From Gavia stellata (taxonomy: Eukaryota > Chordata > Aves > Gaviiformes > Gaviidae), in assembly GCF_030936135.1 (NCBI RefSeq), contig NC_082600.1, forward strand, positions 5,022,001-5,086,000: a stretch of DNA of 64,000 bases, given 5' to 3'. Positions 14,228 to 23,414 of this stretch are shown here, in pieces. The number at the start of each line of letters is the position of its first letter. Positions within the stretch are counted from its first letter, which is position 1. The position numbers and the translations under genes were made by a program. The notes under the pieces are model-generated. The model was given only the letters and a program-made list of their open reading frames with translations, was not told the DNA's origin and made no database searches.

Positions 14228-14386
14228 CTTCTCCTTCTCCTTCTCCTTCTCCTTCTCCTTCCCCTCTCCTTCCCTTCCCTTCCCTTCCCTTCCCTTCCCT
14301 TCCCTTCCCTTCCCTTCCCTTCCCTTCCCTTCCCTTCCCTTCCCTTCCCTTCCCTTCCCTTCCCTTCCCTTCCCTTCCCTTCCCTT
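14228..14386 (+). repeat. (TTCTCC)n then (TTCCC)n microsatellite
   Basis: Six-base TTCTCC units (about 14228-14262) pass into more than twenty TTCCC units up to 14386. The strand is pure pyrimidine, so the other strand is pure purine. All long open frames here (Ser/Pro or Gly/Arg/Glu repeats) are products of the repeat and are not genes. Such mirror-symmetric tracts can form triplex (H-) DNA and often vary in length. Confidence 0.97.
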
Positions 14387-17044
14387 CTTCTCTCCCAGCA
14401 GCACCGTACAGCAGATCAGAATTTCAGCGTGAAAAACACGCCTTTTTCTTTTCTATTGCTTTAAGCTGTGAAGGCAGTTGAGCAAACAGGAGATGATTCA
14501 CCCTTAACCTGCTGTAAAATTGTGCTGGTCAAAATTACAGCTGCCGCTGACAGCTTTCCAGCACCGCTCCTCTCCAGCCTTGCCGCATCGGGTGAAAACC
14601 CAAAGCTTTTTCGCCTTTTTTTCTTGGCAGTCTCCAGAGAGAGGCGGAAAACGTTCAAAATTTAAAAGCAAATATGTGTTACTGAGCTTCTGAGGAAAAG
14701 GAAAACCTCCAGTGTGTGGAAATAGACCCACTCGAGACATAAAACTCGAGAAGCCACATTTTTCCCCGGGTGGTGTCACCGCCCAATAAAGGGAAATAAA
14801 ATGATGTTCTTGCGCTGCCAGCAACTTTCCCAGCGAGGGGGGGGGAAGTCGGGGTCCCCGCCCCGTCCCCGCCCCGAGCAGGCGGGGTCCCCGTTGCCAT
14901 GTCAGGGCCACCCTGCTGCCGTGGGTGCCCAGCCCCGGAGCCTCCGCTGGGAGCTGCTGCAGCGCAGGTGAGTGGGTGCACCCACCCATGGGGGTCCCGA
15001 GTGGGAGCAGGGGGATAAGACATGTATTGCCCTGCAAAGAAAGGGTTACGGCTCCGCTTGTCCCCTTGTGCGTGGGAGCGGGGACACGGGTGAGCTCCCA
15101 GGGCAGCTGTGCCACGGGCTCTGCGGTTATTAACAGCAGCCGGAGCGCATGGAAAGCATTCGCTGGCTTTAGGGAATGCTTGGGATAACTGTGGGATGGT
15201 GATTATTGAGGAGCTATAAGGCTGTTTGCAATTCCAGGATGCCGGGGTGGCCCTGCCCGCGCCCCAAAAACCACGCGGAGGGGTGGGAGTGGGTATCAGT
15301 GCGTGGGAGGCTGGAGACATCCCAGAAAGTCACTGCAGAAATAGCGCCGAGGGGAAGAAAACTTCTTGTTCTTTCCCAAATAGAAGTTTTTCTACTTTGC
15401 ATGAATATAGGAAACACTTGGGGTGCTTTATCGGGGTCTGCCCACACCTGATCTCCCATGGGTGAGAGCTCGGAGAGCTGCCGGCGGAGAGATCGGGTCG
15501 GGTCGGGTCGGGTCGGGTTTGGCAGCCCAAATGGTGTTGGAAATGCAGGGTGCCTCTGAGCATTGCCGAAAGGCAGAGCTTCCCCGGGGCTGCGGGTGGG
15601 AGAAATCCCCTTCTCGCACCCGCGACAGCCCGGCAGCGAGCAAATAACCCACTGGAGCTTTTCCAGAGGGAAAAACACCCAAGAGCTACAACACTGCAGC
15701 GACAGGGAGAGGACAGGGGGACTGCCAAGCCCCGGTGTCATCGTTTGGTGGCGGAGGAATAGTGTTTTGTCAAGACTTTGGTTACAAATATCAAATCGGG
15801 CATCCCAGTCCCTGCGGGGAGACATGAGACTCCCGCCACACCGTCCCACCCGGGCCAAAGCGATAAGAAATCCATGCAAGGGAGCAAAATTGCTTCTCCC
15901 CGAGGTACTGCAGGGAGAAGAGGGGGGAGCAGGCGGGACCCCTCGCCGGAGAAGCATAAGCCAAACCGGGTCGGCTCAACCAAAGCCGACCGGGCTGGGT
16001 CGGGCCCCGGGGAGTCTGCAGGAGCTGCGTGCGCACCCTCGGCTTCACCCTGCAAACAAATGGCAAACCCAAGGGCTTAAAAAAAAGCCCCCAGAAGGCA
16101 AATAAAAGCTTTGCGAAGTAGGGGCTGTTCAAACAGTCCGGGCGTCCGGATGCTGGCTGAAAGACCGGCTTAAAAATCCGGCGGGCTCAGGAGGACAAAT
16201 GTTTTGCAGGGAAGGGGGTTGTTTGTTGGTTGTGTAAACTGGGGGGTGTTGTCATTCCTAAGGCAGGGCAGCCAGATTTGCTGTGACCTTTGTGCATCCA
16301 AACGTTTCTTCCAAAGAGAATTTTCCTTCTCTGTTTTCAATTTGGAATTTTCCTTTTCTTTCCCTGTTTCTGCCTCTCCTTTTTTTTTTTTTCCCCCCCC
16401 TCTTCTTTTATGAATGCTCTCTTTGACGGGAGGAATTCAGCTCAGAGCCACGGCTATTCCTGCACGCCAGCAGGTATGCGTTCGGCCCTGCTGCGGCAGA
16501 GCGGCTCAGCGTGGACTCAGAAAACTTTTATCCACTGGCCTGGAGCGGCCGGTGGCATGTGTGTCCCTCCCGCAGCTCCCTGCCAGGCGATTGGGGATGC
16601 GTGGGTTTGGGTGGGGGGAGAAAGGGCACCTCCACCCATGGGTGCCACCCTCTTCTCGCTGCAAGGATCCATCCCACGTTTCGTGGGGTGGCTGCGTGTC
16701 CCCCGACGCGCTGTGCTGGATTTGTAGCCCACCCCAAAGCAGCTCGTGTTTGCTGCTGCAGGCCCCCCCCCGGGATTTGTTTGGGGGTTTTTTATTGAAA
16801 TCTTCTCCGGGATGATGCCTCGGGGATGGGGAAGTGAGTAACGCTGGATGCGGCCGGCGTGCAAGCCAAAACCTCTCTCGTGACACGGGTGGGCACCAGC
16901 GCCGCGTTACTCATCCCACCGAGCAGCTCCGCTTCTTCTTATGCCTTTGGGGGGGGCAGAGCGTTGTCATCGGGCGCATTCCCCTTGCGCAGAGCCTGTG
17001 TGGGTGTGGGTGTCACCCGGAGTCCCGCACAGCCAGACAGCACC
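14387..17044. other. GC-rich intergenic block with (GGGTC)n
   Basis: GC-rich, CpG-containing sequence, especially 14830-16080, with five GGGTC units at 15495-15519. Many overlapping open frames exist on both strands, as expected from low stop-codon density. None has recognisable homology or consistent splicing. It might contain a CpG island for an unannotated transcript. Confidence 0.4.
15495..15519 (+). repeat. (GGGTC)5 G-run repeat
   Basis: Five tandem GGGTC units inside GC-rich sequence. They meet the four-run G3 rule for a possible G-quadruplex with two-base loops. Confidence 0.9.
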
Positions 17045-17815
17045 CCAGCCAGGGCAGGGAGGTGGCCATGTCTGCTCAGCCAAGACAAGGAGGTGGCCCT
17101 GTGTCACCCCCAGCCAAGACGAGGAGGTGGCCATGTGTCCCCCAAGCCAGGACAGGGAGGTGGCCGTGTGTCCCCCCAGCCAGGACAGGGAGGTGACCGT
17201 GTCCCCCCCAGCCAAGACGAGGAGGTGGCCATGTGTCTCCCCAGCCAAGACAGGGAGGTGACCATGTCCCCCCCACCAAGACAGGGAGGTGGCTGTGTGT
17301 GTCCCCAGAGAGGACAGGGAGGTGACCGTGTCCCCCCAGCCAAGACAAGGAGGTGGCCGTGTGTCCCCCCAGCCAGGACAGGGAGGTGACCATGTCCCCC
17401 CCACCAAGACAGGGAGGTGGCTGTGTGTGTCCCCAGAGAGGACAGGGAGGTGACCATGTCCCCCCAGCCAAGACAAGGAGGTGGCCGTGTGTCCCCCCAG
17501 CCAAGACAGGGAGGTGACTGTGTCCCCCCCAACCAAGACAAGGAGGTGGCTGTGTGTGTCCCCAGAGAGGACAGGGAGGTGACTGTGTCCCCCCAGCCAA
17601 GACAAGGAGGTGGCCCTGTGTCCCCCCAGCCAGGACAGGGAGGTGACCGTGTCCCCCCAGCCAAGACAAGGAGGTGGCCGTGTGTCTCCCCAGCCAAGAC
17701 AGGAGGTGACCATGTCCCCCCCACCAAGACAGGGAGGTGGCCGTGTGTGTCCCCAGAGAGGACAGGGAGGTGACTGTGTTCCCCCCACTGCCAGCCAGGG
17801 CAGGGAGGTGGCCAT
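17045..17815. repeat. ~32-bp minisatellite with higher-order ~128-bp period
   Basis: About two dozen units of roughly 31-34 bases, each built as CCAAGACAGGGAGGTG followed by GCCGTGTGTCC or ACCGTGTCC and a C-run. The two unit types alternate. A distinctive variant containing GTCCCCAGAGAGGACAGG recurs at 17301, 17429, 17559 and 17749 (spacings 128, 130 and 190), showing a four-unit higher-order block with one partial expansion. Both strands stay open through the array in several frames, giving repeat-encoded frames up to 289 codons; these are treated as artefacts. It lies just upstream of LGALS3. Confidence 0.95.
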
Positions 17816-17973
17816 GGCTCCCCACGCTGCTGTCACCCCTCCCCGGAAAGGGCCTTGCCAGCCTCCAGTGCTACCAAACTAGCCGGGGTGACAGCGGCAG
17901 GCTGGCTGCAGAGTGGGTTTGCTGGAGGCAGAAAGAAGAGCTCACCACACCGCCCTTTGGGGTTTTCTTCCGT

Positions 17974-17980
17974 TATAAAA
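17974..17980 (+). promoter_or_regulatory. LGALS3: TATA-box-like motif upstream of LGALS3
   Basis: TATAAAA ~600 bases before the LGALS3 start codon. If used, transcription would begin near 18005. A possible donor (CCCT then GTGAGC) at 18140 could join to the exon at 18392. This is an inference from motifs only. Confidence 0.3.
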
Positions 17981-18391
17981 AGTGTTCTGAGGCTGGAATA
18001 AACCTTCCTGACTTACGGGCGGAGCGGATCTGGCACGGGCGTTTTTTGGGTAGATGAAATGCAGAGCTCCATGTTGACCCGTGGTTCTTGGAGAACAAGG
18101 GTGCTCATGTGGTTCGTGATCCCGTGCAGTGCTTCCCTGTGAGCAGAGAGAAAAATCCCAGTGAAAAACCCATCGAGAGGCTGGAGGGAGCCGAGAGCTC
18201 TCGGGGCAGAGCAGCACTGGGTCCCCACAGTCCGGTACCCTCCTCTGTGCTTGACACCATGTAAGGTCAACGACAGCGTTGCATCAACATCAACCCCGCA
18301 GCGCATGACTTCATCTGGAGGGTGTTTGGGCTGGATTCACCCCCGGAGCCGTTCAGGCTGCTCATGGCAGTGACCCTCGATTTCTCCCGCA

Positions 18392-18446
18392 GGTATCAGA
18401 CAAAGGTTTGTTCTGCGGTACTGGAGCTGTCGGCTCTGCCTGGCAG
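18392..18446 (+). other. LGALS3: Candidate LGALS3 5' non-coding exon
   Basis: A 55-base segment with a good acceptor (TTTCTCCCGCAG) and a good donor (GCAG then GTACGT), in the right place for an untranslated exon before the exon that carries the LGALS3 ATG. Galectin-3 genes do start with a non-coding exon. It could instead be the 3' part of exon 1 itself with transcription starting inside. Confidence 0.4.
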
Positions 18447-18574
18447 GTACGTGGCGGGGACTTACCAATTTCCAGCCCGTTGCCGCTGTAAACTGTAACT
18501 CTTCTCAAAAACCTCTGTTTTTTGGATGGTGTATGTTAAAAATGGCTTAAGCGTCCTTTGTCTTTTTGTTTTAG

Positions 18575-18597
18575 GAAAAATGTCAGACGGTTTCTCT
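18575..18597 (+). CDS. LGALS3: LGALS3 exon with start codon (MSDGFS)
   Basis: Begins after TTTTGTTTTAG, with the ATG at 18580 preceded by GAAAA, and ends before GTAAGT at 18598. It encodes only six residues and ends in phase 0. The tiny start exon is typical of galectin-3. Confidence 0.93.
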
Positions 18598-20826
18598 GTA
18601 AGTATGGATTTCTTTAAAATACATGGGGTCTGGGATTGTTGCCTTGCCCTGAAGCCGGGACCTTTGGCAGGGATGGGAACATGTCTTTGCTAGCCTGCGT
18701 TACTCCCCAAATCTGTTCCAGTTACATCGGCACTTACTGGTTTTCTGGAAACCTCAGCCCAGGCACTCAATCCCCGCTCCGGGAGCTGGGGAGAGGTTGA
18801 GCTCTTGCTCTCGGCACATGCTGTAGGCTATGAAAGATGGATGTTGGAGGACTCAGCGTGACCCCAGGATTAATGTCACCCACCTAACCCTCCTCCTCTC
18901 CCCTCTGTCCCCAGTTATCCGACGCTTTGACCACCAACAACAACCCCACTCCCTGTGCCCCCCCCCCCCAAGGCTGGCCCTCCTGGGGGAACCAGCCGCC
19001 GGCTCCTGGGGGGTTCCCGGCATATCCCGGCCCTCCTGGGACCTATCCTGGAGCACCGGGAGCATATCCTGGAGCACCGGGGCCGTACCCTGGAGCACCA
19101 GGGCCGTATCCTGGAGGACCAGCAGGACAGGGACCGTATCCGGGAGCACCTGGAGCACCCGCAGGACCAGGGCCGTATCCTGCCCCAGGACAACCACCCA
19201 GTGGCCCTGGATTTGGGCCCCCTCCTTCGCAGGGGGGACCAGCTCCTCCCATGGTAATGGCTCCATTATATTATAAGGGTTTCTGTGTCTTCACTGCTTG
19301 ATTCTTCTTGGCCACGGGAGGGACCTGGTGCTGGCTGTCCCCCGGGGTGGGGGGTGGTTGGTCACCGTGTCACCCCATTGTGTTATCACACCATAAGTCA
19401 GCCTGTGCCCGAGCATTTGGCTTTGGACGTGATTTTCTGTTAACACCAAATCCCCATTGTCTCCCAGAAAGTCCCCTTCGAGCTGCCCCTCCAGGCAGGA
19501 CTCGCCCCGCGGATGCTCATAACCATCACGGGGACCGTCAACCCCAACCCAAACAGGTAACGGGGGTGTCCAGCACTGACGGTGGGGGGTTTCCATGGGG
19601 CGCTGCTGGACGGAGCAGGGGGGCTGGAATTTGCCTTCCATTCCTGAGTAACACCTGCCTGGTATCAAATCAAATATTATATGAAATAAGTGTTTAAATG
19701 CCCTGTCATCGCCTAAGAGGGTCTGTGGGTTTTTTTCTGCCCGCTGGCTGCTACTTTTGGCAAGCCCTGTACCAGAGCCCAAGGCTTTCATAGAAAAAAG
19801 CAGCAAATCCATTATTGTCTTTGCAGGTTTTCACTGGATTTCAAGAAAGGGAATGACATTGCTTTCCACTTCAATCCCCGCTTCAAGGAAGACAACAGGA
19901 AAGTCATCGTCTGTAATTCAATTTTCCAGAATAACTGGGGACAGGAGGAGAGGACGGCTCCTAGGTTTCCATTTGAAGCTGGAAAACCCTTCAAGGTACC
20001 AAAAAAAACCCCCAAAACTCAATGTGCCAACAGCACCTGCACCGCGTGCTGGGTGGGTTTGGTCAGGGCTGTGCAACAAGACTCGCTGTAAGGACTGTGG
20101 TGCTTTTGCACAGGAGTCAGCTCCCAGAGGTGCTTTTCGGGCAGTCGTCCCTGGCTGTCCGGCACAGCAGGTCTACGGCACCCTCCCTGCACTTCTTATC
20201 CCCGCCGGCAGGTCCAGGTGCCCGGGGTATAACTTCTCCCCACTTCTGTTATTCCCATTTATTATTAAATCCTCCTTATTTACACTGTCGTTCTGCAGCA
20301 GTTGTTGGGCAGGTTTCTATAAAGCATTTCCCCCATTAGCAGCCAAGCTCTCTTCATGATCTTTCTCCTGCAACATAGATTCATGTTTGGTGCGAACGCA
20401 GCTCTCGCTGTGCAAAGCGTACAGTACTGCTTCTTGAAAATACTATCATAGTCACAAGGAGACAGAAACTGTGGGCTAAAACACAAAGGAGGAAAAGTAC
20501 AGCAGGGCTTTGGGAAAGGCAAAGGTCACCGGTGGAGTTGCTGGACCAGCTCATCCACATGCCACCGGTCTGGACTCAGCTGGCAGCTAGTGCCAGCCTG
20601 CTCGAGTCCATGGCTGAAAACTTCTTTGTAGAACAAATCTGATGGTTATCTTTTGGGGTTTTTATTTCAGCTCCAGATCCTTTGCGAGGTGGATCACTTC
20701 AAGGTAGCGGTCAACGACGCTCACTTGCTGCGGTATAACTTCCGCGAGAAGAAGCTGAACGAGATCACCAAACTCTGCATTGCTGGGGACATCACCCTCA
20801 CCAGCGTCATGCCGACCATGATATAA
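18580..20826 (+). CDS. LGALS3: LGALS3, galectin-3, complete coding region (5 coding exons)
   Basis: Galectin-3 is a beta-galactoside-binding lectin that acts in cytoplasm, nucleus and, by leaderless export, outside the cell. It is the only chimera-type galectin: a Pro/Gly/Tyr-rich self-association tail plus one carbohydrate-recognition domain. Coding exons 18580-18597, 18915-19253, 19468-19556, 19827-19995 and 20671-20826 join in phase into 256 residues (human has 250). Residues 1-6 are MSDGFS; about 30-119 carry PYPGAPG-type repeats; 120-256 form the CRD. The sugar-binding set is complete: H163, N165, R167 (HFNPRF), N179, W186, E189 and R191 (NNWGQEER). The NWGR motif of the mammalian protein is NWGQ here. 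There is no signal peptide, as expected. It lies downstream of MAPK1IP1L in the same orientation and converges with DLGAP5. Confidence 0.97.
18915..19253 (+). CDS. LGALS3: LGALS3 N-terminal Pro/Gly/Tyr-repeat exon
   Basis: Phase 0 to phase 0 exon of 113 codons, between CCCCAG and GTAATG. It opens [13 protein letters not shown], then [14 protein letters not shown], then repeats of the form YPGAPG, and ends GGPAPPM. In galectin-3 this tail drives self-association and phase-separation-like clustering and is cut by metalloproteinases. The repeat count appears lower than in chicken, as far as I recall. Confidence 0.95.
19468..19556 (+). CDS. LGALS3: LGALS3 exon, start of CRD
   Basis: Encodes [19 protein letters not shown] and onward to NPNPN plus two bases of an Arg codon. 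This is the first beta strands of the galectin fold. The acceptor is TCTCCCAG and the donor GTAACG; it ends in phase 2. Confidence 0.95.
19827..19995 (+). CDS. LGALS3: LGALS3 exon with sugar-binding residues
   Basis: Completes R149 and encodes the core of the sugar site, HFNPRF and [16 protein letters not shown]. All seven canonical carbohydrate-contact residues fall in this exon. It ends with AAG before GTACCA, phase 0. Confidence 0.96.
20671..20826 (+). CDS. LGALS3: LGALS3 terminal coding exon
   Basis: Follows TTTTTATTTCAG. It encodes [18 protein letters not shown], then the [18 protein letters not shown] strand set, and ends SVMPTMI before TAA at 20824, like the human ...TSASYTMI terminus. 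Confidence 0.97.
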   Translation, partial: LQILCEVDHFKVAVNDAHLLRYNFREKKLNEITKLCIAGDITLTSVMPTMI

Positions 20827-20910
20827 CTACGGTGGTGTAATTTTAATGGAAACTTAATGCTCTTAATATGGCTGTAACAGAAGTGCCTTCTCACATGAGT
20901 ACTTTGAGGT

Positions 20911-20916
20911 AATAAA
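20911..20916 (+). terminator. LGALS3: LGALS3 poly(A) signal
   Basis: AATAAA 85 bases after the stop codon, the only such hexamer nearby, so the 3' UTR is about 110 bases. Cleavage is expected near 20930-20940. Confidence 0.85.
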
Positions 20917-20936
20917 ACATCCTTTCACAAGTAAAA

Positions 20937-23154
20937 TTTGGTTTCAGTATCATCTCAAAAGACACGGTATCCCTCCAGCAAGCTGAGTTCAAATACGGAT
21001 CTATCCGAATTCTTGCTGTAGAGAGAGAGAATCTATTTGCCAAAGGATGACGACTAGGAGCCGTTGGATTTCCACAGAGAGGAGTACTTGAGAAGGCAGC
21101 CTGTGGCATACTGCCGCTGCTCCTGTGAACTAGGGCAGCACTCTTCGACCCTGTCTTCTCCAAGTACCAGACAGCAGTCAGTAACTTTCAGCCTCAGTTG
21201 CTCTGCTAGGTAGAGCAGCTATTCCTTTTTCACTAATGGAATCAAAATAGCGCAGCAAAGGATTTAAGGTCTCCCCCCGGGAAGGAGGAGGTGTACGATC
21301 AGGCTGTGAATGGTTTGTGTGTAATTCTCAGAAGTGACGCCTCACTGAAGTTGTCCACTGGGCAACACTGGAAAACAGGGAAAACTCACAAGCCTCTGAT
21401 CCTGACTAGAATGAGGTATTTCAGGAGGGGGTTCAGAGCTGGAGGAAGCAAAACCTCTCCCCTAGACCATGGCTAGAAAAGTTACCCCTCTCCTTTGTTT
21501 CAAAGGCCCATTTGGTGGCCCAAATCAGCGTGTCCTGAACACACTTCCCTTCTAAGGGAGATCCAATTTGTACAAGCGTTACCTACTCCACGGAACAGGT
21601 CACGAGCTTTGTGCTTCTCTCCCCTCATCACTTCTGCGTGACTGAAGACCGGTTTCAAGGGTGGGGAGGTTTACTGGCAAGTTCACCTCATGAGTCAGGC
21701 TGGTAAAAAAGAAAAAAGAGAATGTTCCCTTCGCTGTGAGTCATTCTCCTGGTCTTGTCTGCAAAACAAGAACAGTGCCAATAGCCACTACTGAAGTTTT
21801 CAAGGATCTCTTTGACGTGTCTCATGCTCTTTTATAACAGTCACTTCATTTATACTTGGAGATGCCAAGTTACAACAAGCAGAGTGTTGAAATTTCCAGC
21901 AGATGCAGAAGCCTAGGCCAGCACACTGCTAACATCGGCTTAAATGTATATATGTCAGATGTCAGAAATCCCTCACCACCACTATTCATTGCAGAGTGTT
22001 GATGACTGACCACAGCAGGCAAGCCATTAAGAGTTATCTGTTCGAAACCACCCATATAACTGGAGTTTAGTAACGAAGAAAGTTGATTCAAGCACAGTAA
22101 CACCAAGTCACATGAGCTTCCTCTATTTATTTCAGTGTAATCAGTACACAGCTTCCAGGTTAAAACTTCAGCCAGACGAGCTCCCCCAGCAACGCTTGCT
22201 GCCGAGGGATTTGAATTACCTTTGCTTGGTTTAAAATAAAGGCTAGTGGAAGAATGTGTGTATTACACTTAGGTCACCATTACAAGAAGAAGCCCAGTCA
22301 GGTATTTGTTAAAAATATAACATCTGGAGGTACTTTACTACTACTACTCAAATATAGAGTATATATAACTGGCATGCTCCTTATACATAAATATATTACA
22401 GTGCAGATAAGAGAATGCATAAGGAACAAGATGCAAGAAGAGGCTGAGGTTAACACGCCGAGTGTTCAGAGAAAGAGGTTAAGAGATTTTTTCACATGAA
22501 AAAGCAAAGAGATAATATGGTTTGGCTTGAAGGTACTTAGGATGTTCCATAGATAACTGTGTCCTTAAAGGAATAATCATCAATGCCTATTTTAATACAC
22601 TGCCAGGAAAATATATGATCTGACTTTGAAAGCCTTGTTCTGAGATAGTTTCTACTTTTACAATGCAAGTTGTTGTTAAACACCAGGAAGACTCCCACAG
22701 GAAAGAATTACATGCATCAAACCCTGGCACAGCTGCTGATTAGGCAGAGTTGTTAATGCGCAGAATACTGGAGCCTAAGGGTGCAACCGTACCCTCGCAA
22801 CAGCGACTGAGTATGGAACAGTGCGTCGGGGGGGGGGGCAACAGGCTGAGTCGTACCCCCAGAAGGTGCCCTCGCATCTGAAATAGGGCACAGGTACAGC
22901 TAGCCTGATAGGCATCTTGTAATAATAACTCATGAGGTAAGTACGGTCAGGACAGAAAAGCTTAAAGATGAGTGGTTTTACAAATTAAGTAGACAGGAAA
23001 ATACAGGAAATGATACAAAAATAAAAATATTTCAGGCTGTAGTCAGAATATGCAATCATTGGATCCAGCACATGTAACCAGCAAACACCCCGCTACTAAT
23101 ATACAGCAGTACTTACAGCGCATAATGACTGCCCCATAAAACGTTACAAAATAT
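20937..23154. other. Convergent intergenic gap / possible distal DLGAP5 3' UTR
   Basis: About 2.2 kb between the LGALS3 poly(A) site (+) and the DLGAP5 3' end (-). Minus-strand poly(A) hexamers at 22591-22596 (ATTAAA) and 22126-22131 (AATAAA) would allow a longer DLGAP5 UTR running through here. Perfect TGAGTCA motifs lie near 21690 and 21738. There is a poly-G run near 22830. No coding exon was found. Confidence 0.45.
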
Positions 23155-23160
23155 TTTAAT
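23155..23160 (-). terminator. DLGAP5: Candidate DLGAP5 poly(A) signal (ATTAAA)
   Basis: ATTAAA on the minus strand, 132 bases past the DLGAP5 stop codon. The downstream GT-rich element is weak, and further hexamers exist lower down, so this is only the nearest candidate. Confidence 0.4.
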
Positions 23161-23291
23161 AAGTTCCACTACAAAGTACTACAGGTATTCCTTCACTCAG
23201 AACACAGTTCAAGGGTAGCAGACTGTAATCCAGATATCCTCTGTGGTTTTCTGTTAATATAATTTACACATTTTGAAATTCAAGTCACTCT

Positions 23292-23414
23292 TCATTTTTC
23301 TCCAGAGGGAGAAAGGGGAGAAAATACAATAAGGTCACTGAACGCTTCAGCTGCTGCAAACTTCTGGGCTTGGCTCTTGACTGGAGTGAAAGGAAGCTCA
23401 GCATCCAGCATTGG
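23292..23414 (-). CDS. DLGAP5: DLGAP5 terminal coding exon
   Basis: After TTTCTCCCACAG; encodes [20 protein letters not shown] to [14 protein letters not shown] then TGA (23294-23292). The human C-terminus is NLITFSPLQPGEF, so the end is clear. TPVK is a possible Cdk site. Confidence 0.95.
   Translation of the reverse strand, partial: PMLDAELPFTPVKSQAQKFAAAEAFSDLIVFSPLSPSGEK

Noticed and set aside
14180-14404. Gly/Arg/Glu and Ser/Pro repeat frames
   Set aside because: Direct translation of the TTCCC/TTCTCC microsatellite.
16967-17836. Long repeat-encoded frames on both strands (up to 289 codons)
   Set aside because: They are produced by the stop-free minisatellite and change register with it. 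No start context, no splicing and no family.
18853-19266. Minus-strand frames opposite the LGALS3 repeat exon
   Set aside because: Shadow of the GC-rich repeat codons. The plus strand has the recognised gene with matching splice sites.
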